From CAZWEZ01 sp964632795 (lineage in GTDB: Bacteria > Pseudomonadota > Alphaproteobacteria > Rhodospirillales > 2-02-FULL-58-16), in the NCBI GenBank assembly GCA_964632795.1, contig CAZWEZ010000062.1, positions 1-21,160 of the forward strand: a stretch of DNA of 21,160 nt. The letters run 5' to 3'. The position numbers and the translations under genes are program-made. Positions 1 to 5,821 of this stretch are shown here, in pieces (position 1 is the first letter of the stretch; each line of letters begins with the position of its first letter). A model generated the notes under the pieces. The model did not search any database, was not told where the DNA came from, and worked only from the letters and a program-made list of their open reading frames with translations.

Positions 1-90
1 CCATCACGGCGGACCACGCTCAAGGGCGAAAGCCTTGGAAAGCCGTCTCTATGGGCCATTATCAGTGCACCTTGGTATTTGCGGCGGCGG

Positions 91-96
91 AGGAGG
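91..96 (+). promoter_or_regulatory. Shine-Dalgarno site of eipB-like gene
   Basis: AGGAGG lies six bases before the ATG at 103. It decides the start: the same frame is open from a TTG at 79, but that start would put this site inside the gene and add an arginine-rich stretch ahead of the signal peptide. Confidence 0.75.
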
Positions 97-102
97 TGTT
101 CG

Positions 103-912
103 ATGAGACGCTGTGTCGGCGCCCTGCTCGGCGCCCTCGGGGTGGTGGCGATGGCCGTTCCCGGCCACGCCGCGGCCGCCGAGCTGCTCGGCCACCGGGC
201 GCTCTACCGGATGACCCTGGGCTCGGCCGACAGCTCCTCGGGCATCGTCGGGGCGCGGGGCGCCATGTTGTACAGCTTCGCCGACAGCTGCGACGGCTGG
301 ACGGTGGAGAACCGGACCCATATGCGGATCCAGTACGAGGAGGGCGACGAGGTGGCGAGCACCTGGTCCTTCGTCGGCTGGGAGGCCAAGGACGGGCTCA
401 GCTACAACTTCCGGCTGCGCCATGTCCGCGACGGCCGGACCATCGAGAAGCTGCAGGGCCGGGCCACCCTGGACCATCGCGGCGGTCCCGGCCTGGCCCG
501 CTTGACGATCCCCCCCGGCACCACCATCGAACTGCCCCCCGGGACCATGTTCCCCACCGACCACCTGCAGGCCCTGATCGCGGCGGCGCGCAACGGCGAC
601 AACCGCCTGTCGCGGGCGGTGTTCGACGGCACCACGCTCGACAACCCGTTCAAGATCAGCGCCTTCATCGGCAAGCCGGTGACCGCCACCGGCGGGGTGC
701 TGGCCGAGACCCCTGGCCTCGCCCCACGGCCGGCGTGGTGGATGCGGCTGGCCTTCTTCCCCCTCGCCAGCAGGGCCGCGGCGCCCGAATACGAGATCGA
801 ACTCGACTACCGCGACGACGGGATCGCCGACCGTATCGTCCAGGACTTCGGGGACTTCACGTTGGGCCTGGACGCCGACGCCATCGAAATCCTGAACGCC
901 CCCGATTGCTGA
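103..912 (+). CDS. eipB: EipB/DUF1849-family periplasmic envelope-integrity protein
   Basis: A 269-residue exported protein of the DUF1849 family, known in Brucella as EipB, a periplasmic beta-spiral protein needed for envelope integrity. Residues 1-26 form a signal peptide (basic MRR, hydrophobic GALLGALGVVAMAV, AxA-type cleavage near 23-26). The mature part begins with the family-typical pattern HRALYRMTLG (31-40), followed by a segment with SCDGWTVENR (62-71). Only two cysteines are expected in the mature protein, C63 and the very last residue C269; family members form a disulfide between these positions, and both are kept here. The ATG at 103 is chosen for its strong AGGAGG. The gene converges on the small minus-strand gene ending at 922, with nine bases between the stops and no room for a standard terminator. 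The family call is from remembered sequence pattern; the role in this organism is inferred. Confidence 0.85.
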   Translation: MRRCVGALLGALGVVAMAVPGHAAAAELLGHRALYRMTLGSADSSSGIVGARGAMLYSFADSCDGWTVENRTHMRIQYEEGDEVASTWSFVGWEAKDGLSYNFRLRHVRDGRTIEKLQGRATLDHRGGPGLARLTIPPGTTIELPPGTMFPTDHLQALIAAARNGDNRLSRAVFDGTTLDNPFKISAFIGKPVTATGGVLAETPGLAPRPAWWMRLAFFPLASRAAAPEYEIELDYRDDGIADRIVQDFGDFTLGLDADAIEILNAPDC

Positions 913-921
913 GCGCTGGTA

Positions 922-1182
922 TCAACCCTTGGGACCGGCGGCGGCGAGGAATTCTCCCCTGATGAAGCGGGCGCTGGGGTAGTCCCCCGGGGTGTCGGTG
1001 ACCTCGGCGGTCGCCTCCCGGCGGATATGGAGGATGGTGCTGTCCTTGAACAGCCGGTTGGCGATCCGCCGCGCGGTATCGAGGTCGGGGGCGCAGATCC
1101 TGTCGATGTGGATTTCCTCGGGAGCGTTGTTCCTGACGTGGATCACCGAGTACGGCCCCGGCATCTTTTCCGTTTCCTTCAT
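922..1182 (-). CDS. Small conserved-looking protein of unknown function
   Basis: An 86-residue soluble protein that I do not recognise. It has one compact alpha/beta-looking domain: a strand (YSVIHVRN), an amphipathic helix (DLDTARRIANRLF) and another strand (STILHIRRE). It has no signal peptide or membrane segment, and one cysteine in DRICAPD. The frame is open further upstream to 1233, but the ATG at 1182 is preferred: an AGGGGAGG stretch lies about ten bases before it, and the earlier residues (proline/glycine-rich) look non-coding. A candidate sigma70 promoter (1241-1267) and a 16-bp dyad (1276-1291) lie upstream. It is transcribed alone, convergent with the EipB-like gene. Codon third positions are GC-rich, consistent with a real gene. 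Confidence 0.6.
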   Translation of the reverse strand: MKETEKMPGPYSVIHVRNNAPEEIHIDRICAPDLDTARRIANRLFKDSTILHIRREATAEVTDTPGDYPSARFIRGEFLAAAGPKG

Positions 1183-1240
1183 CGACCCCCAGCCTCCCCT
1201 GGGCGCGCCGATCGTTGCGGCGGCCCCGAACAACAGCCCG

Positions 1241-1267
1241 GTTATAATATATACGGGGTCATGTCAA
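1241..1267 (-). promoter_or_regulatory. Candidate sigma70 promoter for the small gene at 922-1182
   Basis: Read on the minus strand, a perfect TTGACA (1267-1262) is followed after 15 bases by TATAAC (1246-1241), five of six to the -10 consensus. The spacer is two bases short of ideal. A transcript would have a leader of roughly 50 bases before the ATG at 1182. No other minus-strand gene lies between. Confidence 0.45.
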
Positions 1268-1275
1268 CGACTGAT

Positions 1276-1291
1276 ACACACCATGTTGTGT
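1276..1291. promoter_or_regulatory. Imperfect 16-bp dyad, candidate operator
   Basis: ACACACCATGTTGTGT is a palindrome centred on CATG in which seven of eight half-site positions pair. It lies just upstream of the TTGACA at 1262-1267, a common place for an activator or repressor site. One half (ATGTTGTGTCT) recurs in opposite orientation at 1579-1589. Confidence 0.35.
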
Positions 1292-1292
1292 C

Positions 1293-1689
1293 TTTTTTTA
1301 AATTACAACATTTCTCCAGCGGCCGCCCGGCGGCTGAAAAGCGGGTGAAAAGCGGAATGATCCTAACGGCTTGGGGCGGGCGCCCGGCCGCCGCGCCGCG
1401 GCAAGGGAGCGTCAGGGATGGTCAGGCATCGTCGGGTTTCTTCTATCGCCCTTCTTGGACTGTTGATGAGAACAAAACGAATCCAAGACGAATTCGCCCG
1501 AAACGGCCGAGTCATGATTTGCCGGTAAATCCCGAAGTCTTGGAGGGATGCCGGGACAAGGTCGGATAAGATCAAATGAGACACAACATATAGCGTTTTT
1601 TTTTGCTCCAGGCACAAATAATTGTTTATTTGCGGTCCGAGTTGGGGTAAAGACATCGGTCTGGGAATCATTGTTGCAGTCGGCCATGC
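1293..1689. other. AT-richer intergenic stretch without a credible gene
   Basis: About 400 bases with clearly lower GC than the surroundings and runs of T (around 1292-1298 and 1595-1602). Short frames exist on both strands, including one on the minus strand from 1687 to 1412, but they lack GC-rich third positions and recognisable domains. The region holds an 11-base inverted match to the dyad at 1283-1293 (at 1579-1589) and AT-rich sequence near 1615-1635. It may be a regulatory region or the scar of lost DNA. I see no RNA gene in it. Confidence 0.4.
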
Positions 1690-1953
1690 GATGACTGGTG
1701 GTGGTCTTTCGAGTTCTTTGGGGGCAAGGAGATCGCCGCCATCGTCGGCGTGACGCCGCCCACGGTCAGCAAGTGGCGCAAGGGACGGGCCGGGATTCCC
1801 ACCGCCCTGCCCCCGGAGACGATCCGCGAAGGAACCAGGATGTCCGCTCTGTGGTGGCGCTCGGAAAACGGCAAGCTCGGCGACGGCCGGACCGCGGCCA
1901 GCGTCGCCGCGGGGATCGACCCCGTCGGCGTATCGTGGCGGGTGGTGAGGTGA
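1690..1953 (+). pseudogene. Helix-turn-helix reading frame lacking a start codon
   Basis: From about 1690 this frame suddenly shows strongly coding-like, GC-rich third positions and encodes a convincing helix-turn-helix: GGKEIAAIVGVTPPTVSKWR (about 1720-1779), typical of terminase-small-subunit or Xre/recombinase-like DNA-binding domains. A tryptophan-rich stretch (WWWSFEFF) precedes it. The frame is open back to the stop at 1648-1650, but no ATG, GTG or TTG occurs in it before the GTG at 1750, which lies inside the helix-turn-helix. An ATG at 1691 is in the wrong frame, so a small indel near 1691-1720, loss of the 5' end, or a sequencing error are the likely explanations. Its TGA (1951-1953) overlaps the GTG start of the next gene. 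It could also be an intact gene with a rare start codon. Confidence 0.5.
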
Positions 1954-2720
1954 GCCGGCCGGGCGGCGACACGGCACAGTCACTGGGGATCACCCAGGAC
2001 GGCCTCAAGGTCGCCCTGAAGATCAAGGAGCACTACAGGAAGGGCGAGCCGTTGTGTATGCCCGGCGAGCACGACCGCATCCTGATCCCCGAGAACCTGA
2101 TGAACGTCGACCTCGACCTCCGCTGGTTCGAGGACCCGCTGGCCCTGGCCATGGTGGCGTCGAGGGATCCGGAACCGCCGATGGCGCTGGCCGCGGCGGC
2201 CCGGCTCAGCCCGCTGGGCCGCAAGACCATGCTGGTTTCCGGGGTGGTCGGGGTGGTCGGCGAGGCGACCCGCCATCCGGATGTCAAAAAGTGCGTCGAA
2301 GTGGTCACCGACAACGCCTTCAGTCCGGACGCCATCTCCCGGGTCCGTCGTCACGCCTCCCAGGTCATCGTCCACACGCGGCGCCAGTATACCACCGCCC
2401 TGCGCCAGAACCTGTGGGCGCTGATGGAAGGGGTGATCGCGCCGCGCCGCTTCGTGCGCGAGTTCTTCGAACTGACCGAGGCCGGCAACATGCGCCACGA
2501 CATCCGCAAGAAGCTGGTCCTCAGCCTGCTGCTGTCCGCAACCATCCGCCCGAGCATCAAGTTCCTGCTGCTGGAGAACTTCCACCGCATGCCCGAACCG
2601 GTGCGGATGGCCATCATCGGCGCCGTGATCAAGGCCAAACCGAGCCACCATATTGACATCATCAAGAACGAGCTGCAGTGGATCGTGTCCCAGGAAAGCT
2701 CGACCGACAGCGTTCACTGA
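1950..2720 (+). CDS. Unknown alpha-helical protein, 256 residues
   Basis: A soluble, mostly helical protein that I cannot assign to a family. There is no signal peptide and no clear membrane segment; residues 60-110 and 180-230 are rich in Leu, Ala, Met and Arg in helical repeats that resemble HEAT-like packing (for example RKKLVLSLLLSATIRPSIKFL). Two cysteines (36 and 115) have no motif around them. The chosen GTG at 1950 overlaps the stop of the preceding helix-turn-helix frame (GTGA), which suggests translational coupling; ATG at 2058 is an alternative. Upstream of 1950 this frame turns into arginine-rich shadow sequence, so a start earlier than 1950 is not supported. Codon use matches the neighbours. 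Confidence 0.65.
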   Translation: MSRPGGDTAQSLGITQDGLKVALKIKEHYRKGEPLCMPGEHDRILIPENLMNVDLDLRWFEDPLALAMVASRDPEPPMALAAAARLSPLGRKTMLVSGVVGVVGEATRHPDVKKCVEVVTDNAFSPDAISRVRRHASQVIVHTRRQYTTALRQNLWALMEGVIAPRRFVREFFELTEAGNMRHDIRKKLVLSLLLSATIRPSIKFLLLENFHRMPEPVRMAIIGAVIKAKPSHHIDIIKNELQWIVSQESSTDSVH

Positions 2721-2804
2721 TTCCAAGGGCTTGTCCCGAAAAGTTAACGAAATTCATCAACATACCGCATGGTCGGTCTTGGTTCCTCCGGGCCCAGAAT
2801 TCGG

Positions 2805-2834
2805 TTGTGCCGCCGCCGCCGCCCACACTATGTT
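2805..2834 (+). promoter_or_regulatory. Weak candidate promoter of the MBL-fold hydrolase
   Basis: TTGTGC (2805-2810) and TATGTT (2829-2834) are spaced by 18 bases, with the ATG at 2867. Matches are 3/6 and 4/6, so this is only suggestive. The 146-base gap before the gene supports its having its own promoter. Confidence 0.25.
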
Positions 2835-2866
2835 GGCGCCTCTTTCACCAACCGGAAAGGTGATCC

Positions 2867-3892
2867 ATGTCCGAGGGCGTCGACTACGTTTTCGACGGCC
2901 AGCCGGAAACCGGCGACATGCGCGAGGTGGCGCCGGGCGTCCACTGGCTGCGGATGCCGCTGCCGTTCAAGCTCGACCACATCAACCTGTGGCTTGTCGA
3001 GGACGGCGACGGCTGGACGGCGGTCGACACCGGCATCGCCTGCGACGAGGTCAAGGAGGCCTGGGAACGGATCTTCGCCAGCCGCCTGGGCGGCCGGCCG
3101 ATCAAGCGGGTGATCGTCACCCACTTCCATCCCGATCACATGGGCCTGGCCGGGTGGCTGTGCGAGCGCTTCGCTCTCAGGCTGTGGGCGACTATGGGCG
3201 AATGGGCGTTCGGCCGGATGCTGAGCCTCGATTCGGGCGCCCCCTACCGGCAAGCCGTCTACCGCTTCTACCAGGGCGCCGGGTTCGACGACCAGCTCCT
3301 CGAGATGGTGGCCGGGCGGGGCAACCCGTACGCCGCCCGGGTATCGCCGATTCCGGTCTCCTACCGGCGGCTCCAGGGCGGCGAGACGATCGACATCGGC
3401 GGTAGCGGCTGGCGGGTGATCGTCGGCACCGGCCATTCGCCCGAACACGCCGGCCTGTTCTCGGAACAGCTCGGGGTGCTGATCTCGGGCGACCAGATCC
3501 TGCCCCGGATCAGCCCCAACGTCAGCGTCTGGCCCCAGGAGCCGGAGGCCGATCCGCTGGCCCTGTTCCTCGGCAGCCTGGACGCCTTCCGCTCGTTGCC
3601 GGGCGAGACCCTGGTCCTGCCCAGCCACGACTGGCCGTTCACCGGTCTCCACGGGCGACTCGACGAGCTTGCCCATCACCACGACGGGCGGTTGGCCGAG
3701 ACCCTGGATATCTGCGCCCAACCGCGGACCGGCAGCGACGTGCTCAAGGGGCTGTTCGACCGCGAACTGGACCAGCACCAGGTGTTCTTCGCCATCGGCG
3801 AGAGCCTGGCCCATCTCCATTACCTGGAAGGGCAGGGGCGCATCGAGCGCCGCCGGCGCGACGACGGCGTCATTTTGTTCTCTCGGGTATAA
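2867..3892 (+). CDS. Metallo-beta-lactamase-fold hydrolase
   Basis: A 341-residue cytoplasmic hydrolase of the MBL superfamily. The metal ligands are all visible: THFHPDH at 85-91 (HxHxDH), H190 in GTGHSPEH, D209 in SGDQ and H254 in PSHD. After the core, residues about 265-341 form an extra C-terminal domain, likely the winged-helix-like tail common in this subgroup (QVFFAIGESLAHLHYLEGQGRIERR). The substrate cannot be read from the sequence; thioesters, acylglutathione and other small esters are typical for relatives. An AAAGGTG ribosome site (about 2857-2863) supports the ATG. The gene converges on the ArsR-type repressor with three bases between stop codons. It is not obviously a persulfide dioxygenase, despite the sulfur-linked neighbours, because it is longer and lacks that family's usual size and layout. 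Confidence 0.85.
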   Translation: MSEGVDYVFDGQPETGDMREVAPGVHWLRMPLPFKLDHINLWLVEDGDGWTAVDTGIACDEVKEAWERIFASRLGGRPIKRVIVTHFHPDHMGLAGWLCERFALRLWATMGEWAFGRMLSLDSGAPYRQAVYRFYQGAGFDDQLLEMVAGRGNPYAARVSPIPVSYRRLQGGETIDIGGSGWRVIVGTGHSPEHAGLFSEQLGVLISGDQILPRISPNVSVWPQEPEADPLALFLGSLDAFRSLPGETLVLPSHDWPFTGLHGRLDELAHHHDGRLAETLDICAQPRTGSDVLKGLFDRELDQHQVFFAIGESLAHLHYLEGQGRIERRRRDDGVILFSRV

Positions 3893-3895
3893 GAA

Positions 3896-4246
3896 TTATA
3901 TCGAGACGGTTTTGCTCGAGTCGTCGTCGGTTCCGTAGGTGATCGTCGCATCGACATCGCAATAGAGGCTGTAGAGGGTCTCGATCACCGCGGTGGCCTC
4001 TTCGCCGTTCAGCGAATAGAAGATGGACTGGGCCGCGCGGCGGGTCTTGACCAGGTCGTCGCGGCGCAGCCTGGCCAGGTGCTGGGACAGGGCCGACTGG
4101 CTGAGGCCGACGATCTTTTCCAACTCGCCGACGCTCTTCTCGCCGGGCACCAACTGGCACAGGATGAGCAGTCGGTGCTCGTTGCTCATTGCCTTGAGCA
4201 GGGTGCTGGCCCTCCGCGCGTTTTCCTGGATGGTTCTCAATTCCAT
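3896..4246 (-). CDS. ArsR-family repressor, BigR/SqrR-like (sulfide/persulfide sensor type)
   Basis: A 116-residue winged-helix repressor. The segment KAMSNEHRLLILCQLVPGEK (18-37), followed by a recognition helix region with GLSQSALSQHLARLRRD (47-63) and a wing (TRRAAQSIFYSL), is characteristic of the BigR/SqrR/YgaV branch rather than metal-binding ArsR. The only two cysteines are C30 and C96, 66 residues apart; in the characterised SqrR and BigR proteins (C41/C107 and C42/C108 as I recall) the redox pair has the same spacing and the same structural positions (alpha-2 and alpha-5), and forms a di- to tetrasulfide link. It lacks ArsR metal motifs such as ELCVCDL. The gene is divergent from a TusA-like sulfur carrier, across an AT-rich region with a candidate operator. 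The Shine-Dalgarno before this ATG is weak, so M20 is a less likely alternative start. Confidence 0.85.
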   Translation of the reverse strand: MELRTIQENARRASTLLKAMSNEHRLLILCQLVPGEKSVGELEKIVGLSQSALSQHLARLRRDDLVKTRRAAQSIFYSLNGEEATAVIETLYSLYCDVDATITYGTDDDSSKTVSI

Positions 4247-4280
4247 GACGGCAAACAGATTTTCAGGACGACAATTGTTG

Positions 4281-4292
4281 TATTCGATAATA
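4281..4292. promoter_or_regulatory. Candidate operator between the repressor and TusA genes
   Basis: TATTCGATAATA is a TATT-N4-AATA inverted repeat in the AT-rich middle of the divergent region, 35 bases from the repressor start. GATAAT (4286-4291), a possible -10 for the TusA gene, lies inside it, so a bound dimer could block transcription. BigR/SqrR relatives bind AT-rich dyads of similar size. The assignment is by position and symmetry only. Confidence 0.35.
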
Positions 4293-4445
4293 GTAATTTA
4301 AAGGGTGAGACCCCATTAGGCCAGGAAAAATCCACACGATATATGGAGATTCCAGTATCCTCGCCTGGGGGACGACGACGCCCGGTATCTTTCCTTGCCG
4401 ACCGTCGCCACGAAGACCGTGTGTCCGCGACGGAGTGCCAAGACC

Positions 4446-4673
4446 ATGTCGACGACGGTATTGGACGCCAAGGGCCTCAACTGCCCCCTGCCCGTGCTTC
4501 GCGCCCTCAAGGCGGTGAAGGAACTGATGCCCGGCGACCATCTCGAGGTGCTTGCCACCGACGCCAACTGCCGGATCGATTTCGAGGCCTTCTGCGAGAC
4601 CACCGGCCATCGTCTGGTCGAATACCGGGAGGACGACGGCCTGTTCACCCTCGTCATCCGCATCGCCGGATAA
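4446..4673 (+). CDS. TusA-family sulfur carrier protein
   Basis: A 75-residue protein of the TusA/YeeD/SirA fold. TusA-like proteins carry a persulfide on a conserved cysteine and hand it on for tRNA thiolation, molybdenum-cofactor synthesis or sulfur oxidation. The hallmark is DAKGLNCPLPVLRALKAVKE (8-27), with active-site C13 in CPxP, followed by the beta-alpha-beta-beta pattern (LEVLATDANCRIDFEAFCETTGH). Two further cysteines are at 42 and 50. The ATG at 4446 begins the domain as usual for the family, with GGAG ten bases upstream; an earlier in-frame TTG at 4395 would add non-homologous residues. It is divergent from the BigR/SqrR-like repressor, the likely regulator, and converges on the dehydrogenase gene ending at 4685. 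Whether it is the general TusA or a specialised paralogue cannot be told from the window. Confidence 0.88.
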   Translation: MSTTVLDAKGLNCPLPVLRALKAVKELMPGDHLEVLATDANCRIDFEAFCETTGHRLVEYREDDGLFTLVIRIAG

Positions 4674-4684
4674 TACCAGCGGTC

Positions 4685-5821
4685 CTAGCCGAGCAGCCTG
4701 GCCGGCGACACATCGGCCTCCGTTATTCCCCGTTCGGCCAGGTCCCCGGGGACCGGGGCGTCGGTCGCCAGCGCCGCCGCCAGCCGGCCCATGGCCGGCG
4801 AGGTCATGATCCCGTATCCGCCCTGGCCGGCCAGCCAGAACAGGCCCTCGGCGCGGGGATCGAAGCCCACCGCCGGTTCGCCGTCGTCGAAGAAGCTGCG
4901 CAGGCCGGCCCACTTGTGGACGATGCGCTCGACCTTGAGCGTGGTCGCCTTCTCGATGCGCTCGACCGCGATCGCCACGTCCAGTTCCTCGGGCTGGGCG
5001 TCGCACGGCGCCGACGGGGTCTCGTCGAGCGGCGAGGCCATGAGCTGCCCGGCGTCCGGCTTGAAGTAGAGGGTCTCATCGACGTCGCACACCATCGGCC
5101 AGCCGGCGTGGTCGATCCCCTGGGGAGGGTCGATGTTGATCGCCGTGCGGCGCTTGGGAACCAGTCCCAGGGGCCCCAGCCCGGCCAGCCCGGCCAGGTC
5201 GTCGGCCCACGCCCCGGCGGCGTTGACGACCGTCGAGGCGTTGTAGGCGGTCTCCCCCGCCGTCACCCGCCACCGCCCCGCCTTGCGCTCCAGGCCCCTG
5301 ACCTCGGACGACGTCGCCAGGATCCCCCCGGCGGCCTTGAAGCCGCCGAGGAAGCCCTGGTGGAGGGCATGGACGTCGATGTCCATGGCCCCCGGTTCGT
5401 GGACCGCGCAGGCTACCTGCCCGGTGGTCAGGACGCCGTGCATGGCCACCGCCTCGGCGCCCTCGATCAGGCGCAGGCCGGGGACCATGTCGGCGTACTC
5501 GGCGAAGATCTCCTCGGCCTTGGCCCGCTGGTCCTGGCGGGCGACGTAGAGGAGCCCCCGCGGGCTCAGCAGAGGGGTATCGGTGAAGCCGGCCGGCGGG
5601 TCGTCCAGGAACCGGCGGCTGGCCAGGGCGAGATGGAGGAAGGCGCCGTGGGTGTAGCTGTCGGCGTAAAGCGCCGCCGAACGCCCGGTGCTGTGGTAGC
5701 CGGGGCTGTCCTCGCGTTCCAGGAGGACGATCGAGGCGTCCCCCCGGGTCCGGGAGGCCAGTTCGTAGGCCGCCGAGGCGCCGGCGATGCCGGCCCCGAC
5801 GATGAGGAAATCACAGTCCAT
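4685..5821 (-). CDS. dauA: FAD-dependent D-arginine/D-amino-acid dehydrogenase, DauA-like
   Basis: A 378-residue DAO-fold flavoprotein. The FAD-binding start is FLIVGAGIAGASAAYEL (5-21), with an acidic partner at the end of the second strand (LLEREDSPGYHSTGRSAA, 33-50). The sequence follows remembered Pseudomonas aeruginosa D-arginine dehydrogenase closely along its length (PPAGF, PLLSPR, DIDVHALHQG, VNAAGAWADDLAGLAG, PLGLVPKRRTA, WAGLRSF, GQGGYGIMTS). Residues equivalent to its active-site set appear to be present: H43, Y52, R225, Y252 and R308. Such enzymes oxidise D-Arg, D-Lys and other D-amino acids to imino acids, passing electrons to the respiratory chain rather than to oxygen. It is the last gene of an operon and its ATG overlaps the end of the RND pump by 11 bases. 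Substrate range is inferred; related glycine oxidases (ThiO) fit less well. Confidence 0.82.
   Translation of the reverse strand: MDCDFLIVGAGIAGASAAYELASRTRGDASIVLLEREDSPGYHSTGRSAALYADSYTHGAFLHLALASRRFLDDPPAGFTDTPLLSPRGLLYVARQDQRAKAEEIFAEYADMVPGLRLIEGAEAVAMHGVLTTGQVACAVHEPGAMDIDVHALHQGFLGGFKAAGGILATSSEVRGLERKAGRWRVTAGETAYNASTVVNAAGAWADDLAGLAGLGPLGLVPKRRTAINIDPPQGIDHAGWPMVCDVDETLYFKPDAGQLMASPLDETPSAPCDAQPEELDVAIAVERIEKATTLKVERIVHKWAGLRSFFDDGEPAVGFDPRAEGLFWLAGQGGYGIMTSPAMGRLAAALATDAPVPGDLAERGITEADVSPARLLG

Noticed and set aside
1..102. Tail of a coding gene before the EipB-like gene
   Set aside because: Open frames exist, but no domain or clear coding signal can be read in 100 bases.
1412..1687. 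A minus-strand 91-codon frame in the AT-rich region
   Set aside because: AT-rich third positions, no ribosome site, no recognisable fold.
2867..3892. Persulfide dioxygenase (Blh/ETHE1) reading of the MBL-fold gene
   Set aside because: Longer than that family with an added C-terminal domain, and the neighbouring sulfur genes are not in one operon with it.
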